Positions 9,184 to 16,931 of a stretch of 64,000 bases of DNA are shown here, piece after piece. The translations under genes and the position numbers were made by a program. The stretch spans positions 62,001-126,000 of the forward strand of contig CAIQVH010000010.1 of NCBI GenBank assembly GCA_903875215.1. Reading direction: 5' to 3'. The stretch comes from an uncultured Anaerolineae bacterium. GTDB taxonomy: Bacteria > Chloroflexota > Anaerolineae > Anaerolineales > Villigracilaceae. The notes under the pieces are model-generated. The model was not told the origin of the DNA. It did no database searches and was given only the letters and a program-made list of their open reading frames with translations. Position 1 is the first letter of the stretch. Every line of letters starts with the position of its first letter.

Positions 9184-10125
9184 TCAGAGCGCCAGTTCGC
9201 TGTAGAGCTTTTCGAGGGTGAGGTCAGGGAGCACGGTGCCGGGGCAGCGCAGGGTCAGGGCGGCAGCAGAAAGCCCAAGCCGGGCGGCATCGTCCACATC
9301 CAGGTTGTTGAGCAGGGCAAAGATGGCGGCAGCGGTCAGGGCATCTCCCGCTCCAGTCGGGTCGATGATCTGAGTGCGCAAGGCTGGCAGATGTCCCATG
9401 GTCTTGGAGGTGGCGTAGCACACCCCAAATTCAGCCAGGGTAACGAAGACGGTTTCCACGCCCTGGTTGACAAGGTAGCGGGCGGCTTCCAGGGCAGCGT
9501 CGCGGTCGGATGAGTCGAATGGCCGCCCGGTAAGGATGCCAGCTTCCACGCTGTTCGGCGCTATCAATTTGAGGTGGCGCAGGTGAGGAGAGAGGCGCAG
9601 CGCCAGTGAGGCGGAGGTAGGGTCGGCGCAAACGGGCAGATGGTATTTTTGGGCCAGGGTAAATGCCAGGGCCATGGCGGGTTCGGGCAGATTGGCATCC
9701 AGGAAAATCAGCGCGCTTTGTTCAAACAAGTCGCTGTGGTAAAGCAGATAGGCTTCGGTCAGCTCGTCCATCACGCGCATATCGTCAAAGCCAAACTGGC
9801 GCGTACCGTCGGCATCGAGCACACTCATGTAAAATCCGGAGGGGTATTTTTCGGTGCGATGAACATGGGTGACATCCACACCAGATTGGCGGGTGTGGGC
9901 CAGGATCTCTTCTCCGAGGCGGTCTCTGCCGATGACCGTCAGCAGTTTGACAGGCTGCCCCAGCCTGGCCAGGTTTTCAGCCACGTTGCGCGCCACACCC
10001 CCGAAGGAGGTGCGAATATTTGCGGGATTGGATGTGCCAGGGCGCAATACGCCATCCAGGCGGCTGACGACATCCAGCCCGGAGGCGCCAATTACGAGCA
10101 CGTGGTTTTCAGAAGGTTCGCTCAT
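9184..10125 (-). CDS. psuK: Pseudouridine kinase, PfkB family
   Basis: 313 residues, ribokinase (PfkB) fold. It phosphorylates pseudouridine to the 5'-phosphate used by PsuG. The N-terminal GASGLDVVSR and FGGVARNVAENLARLG, the ADPTSASLA segment, and the DPTGAGDALTAAA signature with the catalytic Asp are intact. The substrate is assigned from the adjacent psuG. The gene starts nine bases after the stop of the upstream SPFH-like gene, so it is co-transcribed with it. No nucleoside transporter is nearby; pseudouridine presumably comes from RNA turnover. Confidence 0.9.
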   Translation of the reverse strand: MSEPSENHVLVIGASGLDVVSRLDGVLRPGTSNPANIRTSFGGVARNVAENLARLGQPVKLLTVIGRDRLGEEILAHTRQSGVDVTHVHRTEKYPSGFYMSVLDADGTRQFGFDDMRVMDELTEAYLLYHSDLFEQSALIFLDANLPEPAMALAFTLAQKYHLPVCADPTSASLALRLSPHLRHLKLIAPNSVEAGILTGRPFDSSDRDAALEAARYLVNQGVETVFVTLAEFGVCYATSKTMGHLPALRTQIIDPTGAGDALTAAAIFALLNNLDVDDAARLGLSAAALTLRCPGTVLPDLTLEKLYSELAL

Positions 10126-10134
10126 TTTTTTGCC

Positions 10135-11934
10135 TCAGAGCGCGTTATGTTCAAACCGGAGTCTGCTCAAGGCTCCGATCACATCCTGCAAATGGTTGTA
10201 AGCTTTAATATCCTCGTGCAAACTTTTCACATCCTGCACAAATGCCAGGTCTTCAGGCAAAAGATCTTCAATCAACAACATGTAATTTTCGTCAATCTGG
10301 CGCAGGAAGTCCTGAAGATTTTCGTCAAAAACATAATTTCCGGGCCGATCCTTCAAATCTGACAGTAAGTTGTCGTAGAAGGGATTGTTCGGGCGATCCG
10401 ATCGTTCAAAGAGAATGCGCGCCTGCCGGATGAGTTGCGCAAAGCGGAAGTCCAGATCATTGGGGCCGCGCACATACAACTCGGCGGCCCGCTGAAAGAT
10501 ATTCTCATATTCCAACAACATGGCCTTAACCAGTTCGTCGTCACTTTGCTCTTGTTCAGACTTGTCATAAAAAGTGGTGATTGGCAGCCTCTGAATTAAA
10601 CGCAACAGTTCCTGCAACTTGGCTTCGGCGCGCAGGGCATTCAACGCCTCGGGATTTCCCCGCACCAGGTTGTCACGGCTGATCTTCCAGGCTTCGCGGT
10701 GGTTGGCCGGAATGATCTCAGCAGGAGTTTGCCATGTGCCAACGCCGATCCAGTTCAGCTGGAAGCCTTTTTGTGCCAGGCGGTTTTGGAATTCGTCCTG
10801 CTTGTAAAACAGGGATGTGAGAGTCGGTCTCGCATCAAATTTCCCTGCCGTGAGAGGCGGCTCACCTGCCTGTTGGCCCTCGAGCCCTGAAAGGCGCTGG
10901 CTGAGTCGTTCAATTTCCTGCTCGTTCGAATTCAACAGGGTGGTTTCCGGTTCACCAATCTCTGCCAGAAACTGGCTCAAGCCGCGCGTGCTGATGAATT
11001 TACCGATCTCGGCGCGAACGGAACTGCCCATTTTGAAAGGATCCAGCTGCCATTCGTGTTGAGGCGTCGAGGGCTTGTCCGGCTGAACAACGCGGATGTC
11101 TCGGTAAACCAGAGTCTCAAAAGCGGCTTGTGAAAATGGGTAAGGCGTCTTCAAAGTCCGTACAGGATTTTCACCACGATAAATGCTGTTCGAAAACTGC
11201 ACATCGCGGGCTCTGACATTGATTCCATCCTGAGAGCGGGTGGACACCTGGTCAATCAGATCAAGGCTGTCCGTCAAATCGATCACGCGGCGGATACGCT
11301 CAAATGCGTCGATTACCACACCGGCGGTCGGACGAATCACACGAGATGTGCCATCCGGCTTCTCAAACAGTGCCGCGCTATCAAGATCCACCGCCACCGT
11401 ACCCGGTCCACCAATCTGAATGATGACTGAGGCCTGATCCGCTTCAGCAACCCGGCCCTGGCTGATTTGAATGGTGCTATAACCCCGTCCAAAAGCCGCC
11501 TGCATAATGAATTTGCGCGCCACCCCCTGATCCTCACGCTCAAAAATATCAGCCAGGTAAACAGCCGTGACTCGATGCATCAACCAGAACGGGACATAGA
11601 GCGCCAACAGGTGACGAATGACCGCCGGATGGAAAAAAACCGTAAAACCAATCGTAGCCAGAACATTCAGAGCCGAGGAGGGATCCGCCACAATCCCCAA
11701 TAAAGACTGCAGCGCCTGCGTCCACTTGGCGGCGGGGACAACCAGTAGAATGGAAACCAGCCAGGCCAGCCCCCATCCCAACATCAAGGCACGCCAGCGA
11801 ATGACGGAGACGCGATGGGTCAGAGAAAAGACCTGGTTCAACACATCGTCGACCAAACGGGTCAGAAAAGTATTGACCTGCTTGAAAAACGACCCGGGGA
11901 TGGCTCCGGCGGTCACCGGTTGCAACTGTTTCAT
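10135..11934 (-). CDS. SPFH-like membrane protein, second of a pair
   Basis: 599 residues. The start at 11934 overlaps the stop of the upstream gene in an ATGA, a sign of translational coupling. Two hydrophobic segments (about residues 47-68 and 90-130) are followed by a beta-rich region (GGPGTVAVDLDSAALFEKPDG, STRSQDGINVRARDVQFSN) that reads like a divergent SPFH/band 7 domain, then helical, partly coiled-coil sequence to the C-terminus. The order resembles HflK/HflC pairs that build membrane microdomain scaffolds, though similarity is low and no protease partner is visible. psuK follows nine bases later. Role unknown. Confidence 0.6.
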   Translation of the reverse strand: MKQLQPVTAGAIPGSFFKQVNTFLTRLVDDVLNQVFSLTHRVSVIRWRALMLGWGLAWLVSILLVVPAAKWTQALQSLLGIVADPSSALNVLATIGFTVFFHPAVIRHLLALYVPFWLMHRVTAVYLADIFEREDQGVARKFIMQAAFGRGYSTIQISQGRVAEADQASVIIQIGGPGTVAVDLDSAALFEKPDGTSRVIRPTAGVVIDAFERIRRVIDLTDSLDLIDQVSTRSQDGINVRARDVQFSNSIYRGENPVRTLKTPYPFSQAAFETLVYRDIRVVQPDKPSTPQHEWQLDPFKMGSSVRAEIGKFISTRGLSQFLAEIGEPETTLLNSNEQEIERLSQRLSGLEGQQAGEPPLTAGKFDARPTLTSLFYKQDEFQNRLAQKGFQLNWIGVGTWQTPAEIIPANHREAWKISRDNLVRGNPEALNALRAEAKLQELLRLIQRLPITTFYDKSEQEQSDDELVKAMLLEYENIFQRAAELYVRGPNDLDFRFAQLIRQARILFERSDRPNNPFYDNLLSDLKDRPGNYVFDENLQDFLRQIDENYMLLIEDLLPEDLAFVQDVKSLHEDIKAYNHLQDVIGALSRLRFEHNAL

Positions 11935-13532
11935 CGCAGCACCCCGCGCTCCTTCAACCAACCTTTGATCATGGAAAGCTCGTTTTGCTCGGTACTTGTG
12001 CGCTTTAACAAGGCGGAATTGCGGCGCAACCCCTTGAAGGTGCCCTGCACCAACATGGACAGGGCAGAAAACTTATCCGGCAGCGGATCAGGTTTGAATT
12101 CGCGCGTCGAATCCAGGGCATAATCCTTCAGGGCAAACTCCTGGCCTTCAGTTTCAGCCTGTTTTCTCTTACGCTCCACCTGGTCGCGCTCCTTTTCAGC
12201 GTTCGTCTTCCACTGCGTCGTCCACTGGCTGATCAAGCGCTCTTCGATATCAGGCGCAAACATCACGCGCTTCACACTGACACTAATCACCTGCAAGCCC
12301 ATCCTGGAAAGCTGATCAAATTCCAGGCTGGCAACCTTGACCAGGTACTCGGAGGCATCCGCAGCCCTTTTATGACTCATCAGGAAGGAATACATTCCCT
12401 GCCAGCTAAATTCATCCGAAGACTTGAACCGATCCAACTCAGACTGGAGGCTGATATAGCGGCCTTCATTTTGGTGGCTGCGAAATACCGCTTCACACTC
12501 CTCGGCCGATTTAACCACCATCCGGCCAAACGGATCGAACTGCTCGACCTCTTTCTGCCTCAAACGTTTCGCCACAACCGCGCTGATCAGCTCCAGGCCG
12601 GTTTCCGGACGATCCTCCGAGCTCTCAAACAATTCACTGAACCGGTAGCGGCTCAGGTGCTCGCGCCAGACGTCCACAGCCATCTTGGCCGGCAGCGGAT
12701 TCCAGACCGGGCGCGACAGATCAGCTCCACGGGTAATGCTATCGCGGATTGCTTTTTCGGCATTGGCCTGGTTGAATCCAAACCGCGTGTTTCCTTCGCC
12801 CTCCTTGGCAGAAATTCGAAACATCACTGAAAGCGAGGCCACGACTTCAATGCCATCCCGCGTCATCGCGCTGGTCTCCCAGCGGCGCTTCTGAATGGCT
12901 TCATAATCCTCGGGAATATGTGCCTGATCGTTGGCAGCCTTGGCTTTTTCGGACTTGAAGGGGTCTTTCTCATTCACATCCGTATCGAGAGGCCCCAAAT
13001 TCTGAAGTAACTGGTGCAAATCGACTGTTGCGTAAATGAATTCGTCCGCATCCGTGAAATACACCCCGGGCCCAATGGTGCGCTTAAATTCGACGCGTGT
13101 GCGCAAAACTGCCGCGCTGGCGCTATCCAACCAGATCACGCCCGGTCCTGAACGTTTGGTCTCGCCCTCCTTGGCGCGCACATGACCATTTTCCACGAAC
13201 AAGGCCGGACCATGCCCGCCAAACGGGGGCGGCAGGATATATGTCACCAGCCGGCTGACCACCTTCAACCGGTCGCCGACTGTTTTGACCGGCAAAACAA
13301 ACTGGGCAAAAAACGCCAGCCAGACCCCCAGCCCGAGGACACACAGCAGGGCATCCGCGGCCTGAGTGGACGGATTCTGCAGCGGCTCCAAGGCCATCTC
13401 CTCCTTGAACAACAAAGCCCACAGGGGCGAGAGCCATCCCAAGAGAAAATAGACAAAAACAAATGCAAAAAAAGCGCCTGCAGCGCGCACCCGGTAATCT
13501 TTTAAAAGGCTGGTTCGTTCTTCCATCATCAT
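11931..13532 (-). CDS. SPFH/band 7-like membrane protein, first of a pair
   Basis: About 533 residues. Three consecutive ATGs (13532, 13529, 13526) are possible starts. A TATAGA/TAGAAT-like -10 sits just upstream, so the transcript may be leaderless from the second or third ATG. Two N-terminal hydrophobic helices precede an SPFH-like domain (GPGVIWLDSASAAVLRTRVEF, IGPGVYFTDADEFIYATVDL, TRDGIEVVASLSVMFRIS), then a long charged helical region (ERDQVERKRKQAETEG) typical of the coiled coil after SPFH domains. It probably assembles at the membrane with the product of the next gene. Confidence 0.65.
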   Translation of the reverse strand: MMMEERTSLLKDYRVRAAGAFFAFVFVYFLLGWLSPLWALLFKEEMALEPLQNPSTQAADALLCVLGLGVWLAFFAQFVLPVKTVGDRLKVVSRLVTYILPPPFGGHGPALFVENGHVRAKEGETKRSGPGVIWLDSASAAVLRTRVEFKRTIGPGVYFTDADEFIYATVDLHQLLQNLGPLDTDVNEKDPFKSEKAKAANDQAHIPEDYEAIQKRRWETSAMTRDGIEVVASLSVMFRISAKEGEGNTRFGFNQANAEKAIRDSITRGADLSRPVWNPLPAKMAVDVWREHLSRYRFSELFESSEDRPETGLELISAVVAKRLRQKEVEQFDPFGRMVVKSAEECEAVFRSHQNEGRYISLQSELDRFKSSDEFSWQGMYSFLMSHKRAADASEYLVKVASLEFDQLSRMGLQVISVSVKRVMFAPDIEERLISQWTTQWKTNAEKERDQVERKRKQAETEGQEFALKDYALDSTREFKPDPLPDKFSALSMLVQGTFKGLRRNSALLKRTSTEQNELSMIKGWLKERGVLR

Positions 13533-13587
13533 AATTCTATAACAAAAACAACAAAAATGGGAACTCTGCCTCAGGGGGAAGTGACGG

Positions 13588-13593
13588 TATAAT
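13588..13593 (+). promoter_or_regulatory. TATAAT -10 box eight bases before a start codon
   Basis: TATAAT at 13588-13593 with ATG at 13602. A -35-like CTGCCT (13566-13571) lies 16 bases upstream. Placement predicts a leaderless mRNA. Confidence 0.6.
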
Positions 13594-13601
13594 CGCGGCC
13601 T

Positions 13602-14267
13602 ATGGAACGCCTGCGTGTCGAATTTCACTGCCACACAATCTATTCAAAGGATTCGCTCGTCACGCCGCGCCAGCTGGTGGATACGGCCCGCCGGATCGGG
13701 ATCGATCGCCTGATCGTCACCGACCACAACCGGCTGGGCGGCGCAATGGAAGCAAAAAAACTGGACCCGGAGCTGATCATCCCCGGCGAGGAGATTCTCA
13801 CCACCCGCGGCGAATTGCTGGCCGCGTTTGTGACGGAAGAAATCCCCGCCGGGCTGGAACCGCGCGAGGTGATTCGCCGTCTGCGGGCGCAGGAGGCCTT
13901 CATCAGCGTGTCACATCCCTTAGACAGGTGGCGCGGCTGGAGGCGGGAGGATTTGCTGGAAATCATCCCGTTCGTGGATGCGATTGAAACGTTCAACGCA
14001 CGCTGCATGGATCCCGGTTTTAATGATGCGGCGCAGGATTTTGCCCGCCAGCATGGCCTGGCCGGAACAGTCGGGTCGGATGCGCACACGCTGCGCGAGC
14101 TGGGACGTGCCACTTTAACGGTGGAACGCTTCAGCGGGGCGCGGGAGCTCGGTCAGGTACTCTGCCGGGGCGCGGTGGAATCGACCCAACTGTCATCTCC
14201 CTGGATCCATATTTCCTCGCGCTATGCCACGACGTTGAAAAAAATTGGTCTCGTCAATCAACCCTGA
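13602..14267 (+). CDS. PHP-domain metal-dependent phosphoesterase
   Basis: 221 residues. The PHP metal ligands are in order: EFHCHTIYS, VTDHNRLGG, PGEEILT, SVSHPLDRW, and GSDAHTLRE at the C-terminal end. Stand-alone PHP proteins hydrolyse phosphoesters such as histidinol phosphate or nucleotide derivatives. Without a his operon nearby the substrate cannot be named. It is divergent from the SPFH operon, with 69 bases between starts that contain its TATAAT box. Confidence 0.85.
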   Translation: MERLRVEFHCHTIYSKDSLVTPRQLVDTARRIGIDRLIVTDHNRLGGAMEAKKLDPELIIPGEEILTTRGELLAAFVTEEIPAGLEPREVIRRLRAQEAFISVSHPLDRWRGWRREDLLEIIPFVDAIETFNARCMDPGFNDAAQDFARQHGLAGTVGSDAHTLRELGRATLTVERFSGARELGQVLCRGAVESTQLSSPWIHISSRYATTLKKIGLVNQP

Positions 14268-14276
14268 AAGAATATC

Positions 14277-14304
14277 TTGACAATCTATATTCGAACATGA
14301 TAAT
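14277..14304 (+). promoter_or_regulatory. Promoter of the cold-shock gene
   Basis: Consensus -35 TTGACA (14277-14282), 16-base spacer, -10 GATAAT (14299-14304). This leaves a 5' leader of about 45 bases, short for the thermosensing leader of E. coli cspA. Confidence 0.75.
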
Positions 14305-14354
14305 CTTGCCCGGTCGGGTTGCTCCGGCTAAAATTTCCTGCAGGAGAAAGAAAA

Positions 14355-14567
14355 ATGTCTGAACGTCTGATCGGAACTGTCAAATGGTTCAACGCCACCA
14401 AGGGCTATGGCTTCATTGGTTATGAGGGCGGCGAGGATGTGTTCGTGCACTTCTCGGCCATCAACATGGAAGGCTACAAGCGCCTGGACCCGGAACAAAA
14501 GGTGGAATTCTCCATCGAAACGGGGCCAAAGGGCGCGCAAGCGGCCAATGTCGTCCCGGTAAAATAG
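14355..14567 (+). CDS. cspA: Cold-shock domain RNA chaperone
   Basis: 70 residues, one cold-shock domain. RNP1 reads KGYGFI and RNP2 VFVHF, with the N-terminal [14 protein letters not shown] characteristic of the family. It binds single-stranded RNA and DNA and melts secondary structure. AGGAG lies upstream of the ATG at 14355. It is a single-gene transcription unit with its own promoter and strong terminator. The gene symbol is generic; Csp paralogs cannot be told apart from sequence alone. Confidence 0.95.
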   Translation: MSERLIGTVKWFNATKGYGFIGYEGGEDVFVHFSAINMEGYKRLDPEQKVEFSIETGPKGAQAANVVPVK

Positions 14568-14588
14568 CGCCTACGTTATCTGACCAAA

Positions 14589-14617
14589 ACAGGGCTGTGC
14601 TGCACAGCCCTGTTTTT
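14589..14617 (+). terminator. Rho-independent terminator after the cold-shock gene
   Basis: Near-perfect palindrome 14589-14612 (ACAGGGCTGT paired with ACAGCCCTGT around GCTGC) followed by a run of five T. Confidence 0.95.
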
Positions 14618-14710
14618 ATTCCGGCTGTGGAAAAAGTAAAACCGGCCTATAATTATTGTAAGGCGTTGCGCCCATAACTTTTCCTTTGAGAAGGCGACCA
14701 TATAGCTGAG

Positions 14711-14977
14711 ATGAATTTCCTGAAGACGTTATTCCCTGAACATGCGCGCCGGCAGGTGATGGCAACCGGACAGGTGGTGCCCGATTCGGCGCGCTGCGTG
14801 CAATGCGGCATTTGTTCTTATAATTGCCCAATCGGGATTGACGTACGCCGCCATGCTTGGGACGGTGAGCCGGTCAAGCACAGCCAGTGCATCACATGCG
14901 GCGAATGTGTGACACGTTGCCCGCGCGGGGTGCTGCGCTTTGAGCGTACGGATCTGTTCACCGAGGGAGCCTCATGA
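14711..14977 (+). CDS. Two-cluster [4Fe-4S] ferredoxin, HdrC-like
   Basis: 88 residues with two 4Fe-4S motifs, CVQCGICSYNCP (Cys29 to Cys40) and CITCGECVTRCP. The spacing is that of the small iron-sulfur subunits of heterodisulfide reductase and related complexes (HdrC, GlpC). It probably passes electrons between the FAD oxidoreductase and the membrane cytochrome encoded just downstream. Its stop overlaps the next start in an ATGA, so the two proteins are likely made in equal amounts. It is the first gene of a four-gene redox operon. Confidence 0.85.
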   Translation: MNFLKTLFPEHARRQVMATGQVVPDSARCVQCGICSYNCPIGIDVRRHAWDGEPVKHSQCITCGECVTRCPRGVLRFERTDLFTEGAS

Positions 14978-16326
14978 ACTCCCAGGATTTTCGACCCGCC
15001 ATGCAGCGTCATTTGATCATCGGCACGGGGGTGGCAGCCATCTCCGCGGCGGAGGCCATCCGCAGCGTGGATGAGCGGGGTTCGATCGATTTTGTCGGTG
15101 CGGATTCGCACGGGTATTATTCCCGCCCTGGTCTGGCCTATTTCCTGACCGGTGAACTGGACGAAAAACAGCTTTTTCCGTACCGCCCCGAAGATTACAA
15201 GCAGCTGAGGGCCCGCTTTCATCGCGGCACAGTAACTCGCATTCTGAGGGCTGAAAAAGTGCTGGAAATGAACACCGGCGCCCGGCTGGCATACGACCGG
15301 CTGCTGATTGCCACCGGTTCGAGCGCCATCCGGCTGAATGTTCCCGGCGCAAGCCTGGCAGGTGTCTACAAGCTAGATCACCTGGAGGACGCCCGGCGCC
15401 TGCTGGCCCGCGCCAAACAAGTGCGCAGCGCAGTGGTGACGGGTGGTGGCATCACCGCGCTTGAGCTGGCGGAAGGGCTGGCAGCCCGCGGGGTGCAGGT
15501 GAATTTCATCATCCGCAACGAACGCTACTGGCCGACCGTGCTCGATGAAATCGAGTCGCGCATCGTTGCCGAGCGCCTGCGCGCCGAAAATATCCGCGTC
15601 CACTTCCAATCAGATGTGGCCGAAATTCTGGGCAAAAACGGCCAGGTTGCCGGGGTGCGATTGACAAACGGTAGACAAATTCCAGCCGGGCTGGTCGCAT
15701 ATGCCATCGGAATAGCTCCCCGCGCAGAACTGGCCCGGGAAGCGGGCCTGGCCTGCGAGCGCGGCATCCTGGTCAACGAACGGATGGAAACCAGCCAGCC
15801 GGACGTATTCGCCGCCGGAGATGTAGCGCAGGTGTACGATCCACTCGCCGACCGGCACATCCTCGACAGCCTGTGGACTCCGGCGCGCGAACAGGGACAG
15901 GCCGCTGGCTGGAACATGGCCGGGCGTCCACGCGCCTATCTCAAATCGGTCCCTTTCAACGTCACCCGCCTGGCCGGGCTGACCACCACCATCATCGGCG
16001 CGGTTGGCACCGGCGGGCAGGAGGACCTGATTGGCATCGCCCGCGGCGACAGCGAAACCTGGCGGCAGATCCCTAACGCCATCATTGCCCAGGGCGGATT
16101 TGACGTCAACCACCTGCGGCTGATGGTCGGCGAGAACTTCATTCTCGGCGCAATCGTCATGGGCGACCAGAAGCTTTCTGCACCCCTGCAGGCCATCATC
16201 CGCGACCAGGTGGACATCACCGCAATCCGTGCCCAGCTGCTGGCCCCACAGGCCGCCATCGCCGATATCCTGGCCCGTTTTTGGGCTGATACCCACCAGC
16301 GGCAACGCTTCACGCCCATGCAATAA
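14974..16326 (+). CDS. FAD/NAD(P)-dependent oxidoreductase
   Basis: 450 residues, two-dinucleotide-binding-domain flavoprotein. The FAD Rossmann motif IIGTGVAAISAAEAI is at the N-terminus, the NAD(P) motif VVTGGGITALELAEGL lies mid-protein, and the second FAD contact VFAAGDVAQ follows. No redox CxxxxC or CxxC is present, which places it with the NirB, rubredoxin and ferredoxin reductase group rather than disulfide reductases. Context suggests it moves electrons between NAD(P)H and the upstream ferredoxin, then to the membrane cytochrome b and multihaem cytochrome c. Confidence 0.88.
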   Translation: MNSQDFRPAMQRHLIIGTGVAAISAAEAIRSVDERGSIDFVGADSHGYYSRPGLAYFLTGELDEKQLFPYRPEDYKQLRARFHRGTVTRILRAEKVLEMNTGARLAYDRLLIATGSSAIRLNVPGASLAGVYKLDHLEDARRLLARAKQVRSAVVTGGGITALELAEGLAARGVQVNFIIRNERYWPTVLDEIESRIVAERLRAENIRVHFQSDVAEILGKNGQVAGVRLTNGRQIPAGLVAYAIGIAPRAELAREAGLACERGILVNERMETSQPDVFAAGDVAQVYDPLADRHILDSLWTPAREQGQAAGWNMAGRPRAYLKSVPFNVTRLAGLTTTIIGAVGTGGQEDLIGIARGDSETWRQIPNAIIAQGGFDVNHLRLMVGENFILGAIVMGDQKLSAPLQAIIRDQVDITAIRAQLLAPQAAIADILARFWADTHQRQRFTPMQ

Positions 16327-16364
16327 CCCCACCCGACGCCAAGCTGCACCTCCCGGAGAACGCC

Positions 16365-16928
16365 ATGCTACGCAACGCAAAAGAACTCTGGCTCGCCACC
16401 CTGGCCTGCCTCTTGATTACCGGCCTGTACGGCGGGGTTTTCCTTCTGACCCGCGCCATCCCCGCCGCGAGCGGCTTTTTCGGCCACAGCTTGGGCCTCC
16501 TCGGGTTCCTGCTCATGCTGCTAACCGAAATTGCCTACACTCTGCGCAAACGCTCCCGCTCTGCGCGCTGGGGCCGCATGGCCGATTGGCTCCAATTCCA
16601 CATCTTCACCGGCATTGTCGGCCCATACATGGTACTCCTGCATACCTCCTGGAAATTTAACGGCCTGGCCGGCGCCACCCTGCTGATGACGGTCATCATC
16701 GTCCTCAGCGGCTTTGTCGGCCGTTATATCTACACCCGCATCCCACGCACCGCCGACGGCATTGAAGACCCCGGCCTGGTTGGGCAGATGCAAACCGCCG
16801 CGTTGGCCAACGCCCGCCGACTGATGGCCCTCTGGCACACCCTCCACATCCCCATCGGCATGGCCCTGTTCACCGCGGCCTTCGCCCACATGCTCGGCGC
16901 CATCTATTACGCAACCCTGCTCAAATAA
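16365..16928 (+). CDS. b-type cytochrome-like integral membrane protein
   Basis: 187 residues with about five hydrophobic helices. Several histidines lie within or at the ends of helices (FGHSLGLLGF, LQFHIFTGIVG, VLLHTSWKF, LWHTLHIPIG, FAHMLGA), as expected for haem b ligands in a ferric-reductase or cytochrome b561-like four-helix core. It would carry electrons across or along the membrane to the 20-haem cytochrome encoded three bases downstream. Helix and ligand assignment is by eye. No quinone-site motif is recognised. Confidence 0.75.
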   Translation: MLRNAKELWLATLACLLITGLYGGVFLLTRAIPAASGFFGHSLGLLGFLLMLLTEIAYTLRKRSRSARWGRMADWLQFHIFTGIVGPYMVLLHTSWKFNGLAGATLLMTVIIVLSGFVGRYIYTRIPRTADGIEDPGLVGQMQTAALANARRLMALWHTLHIPIGMALFTAAFAHMLGAIYYATLLK

Positions 16929-16931
16929 ACC

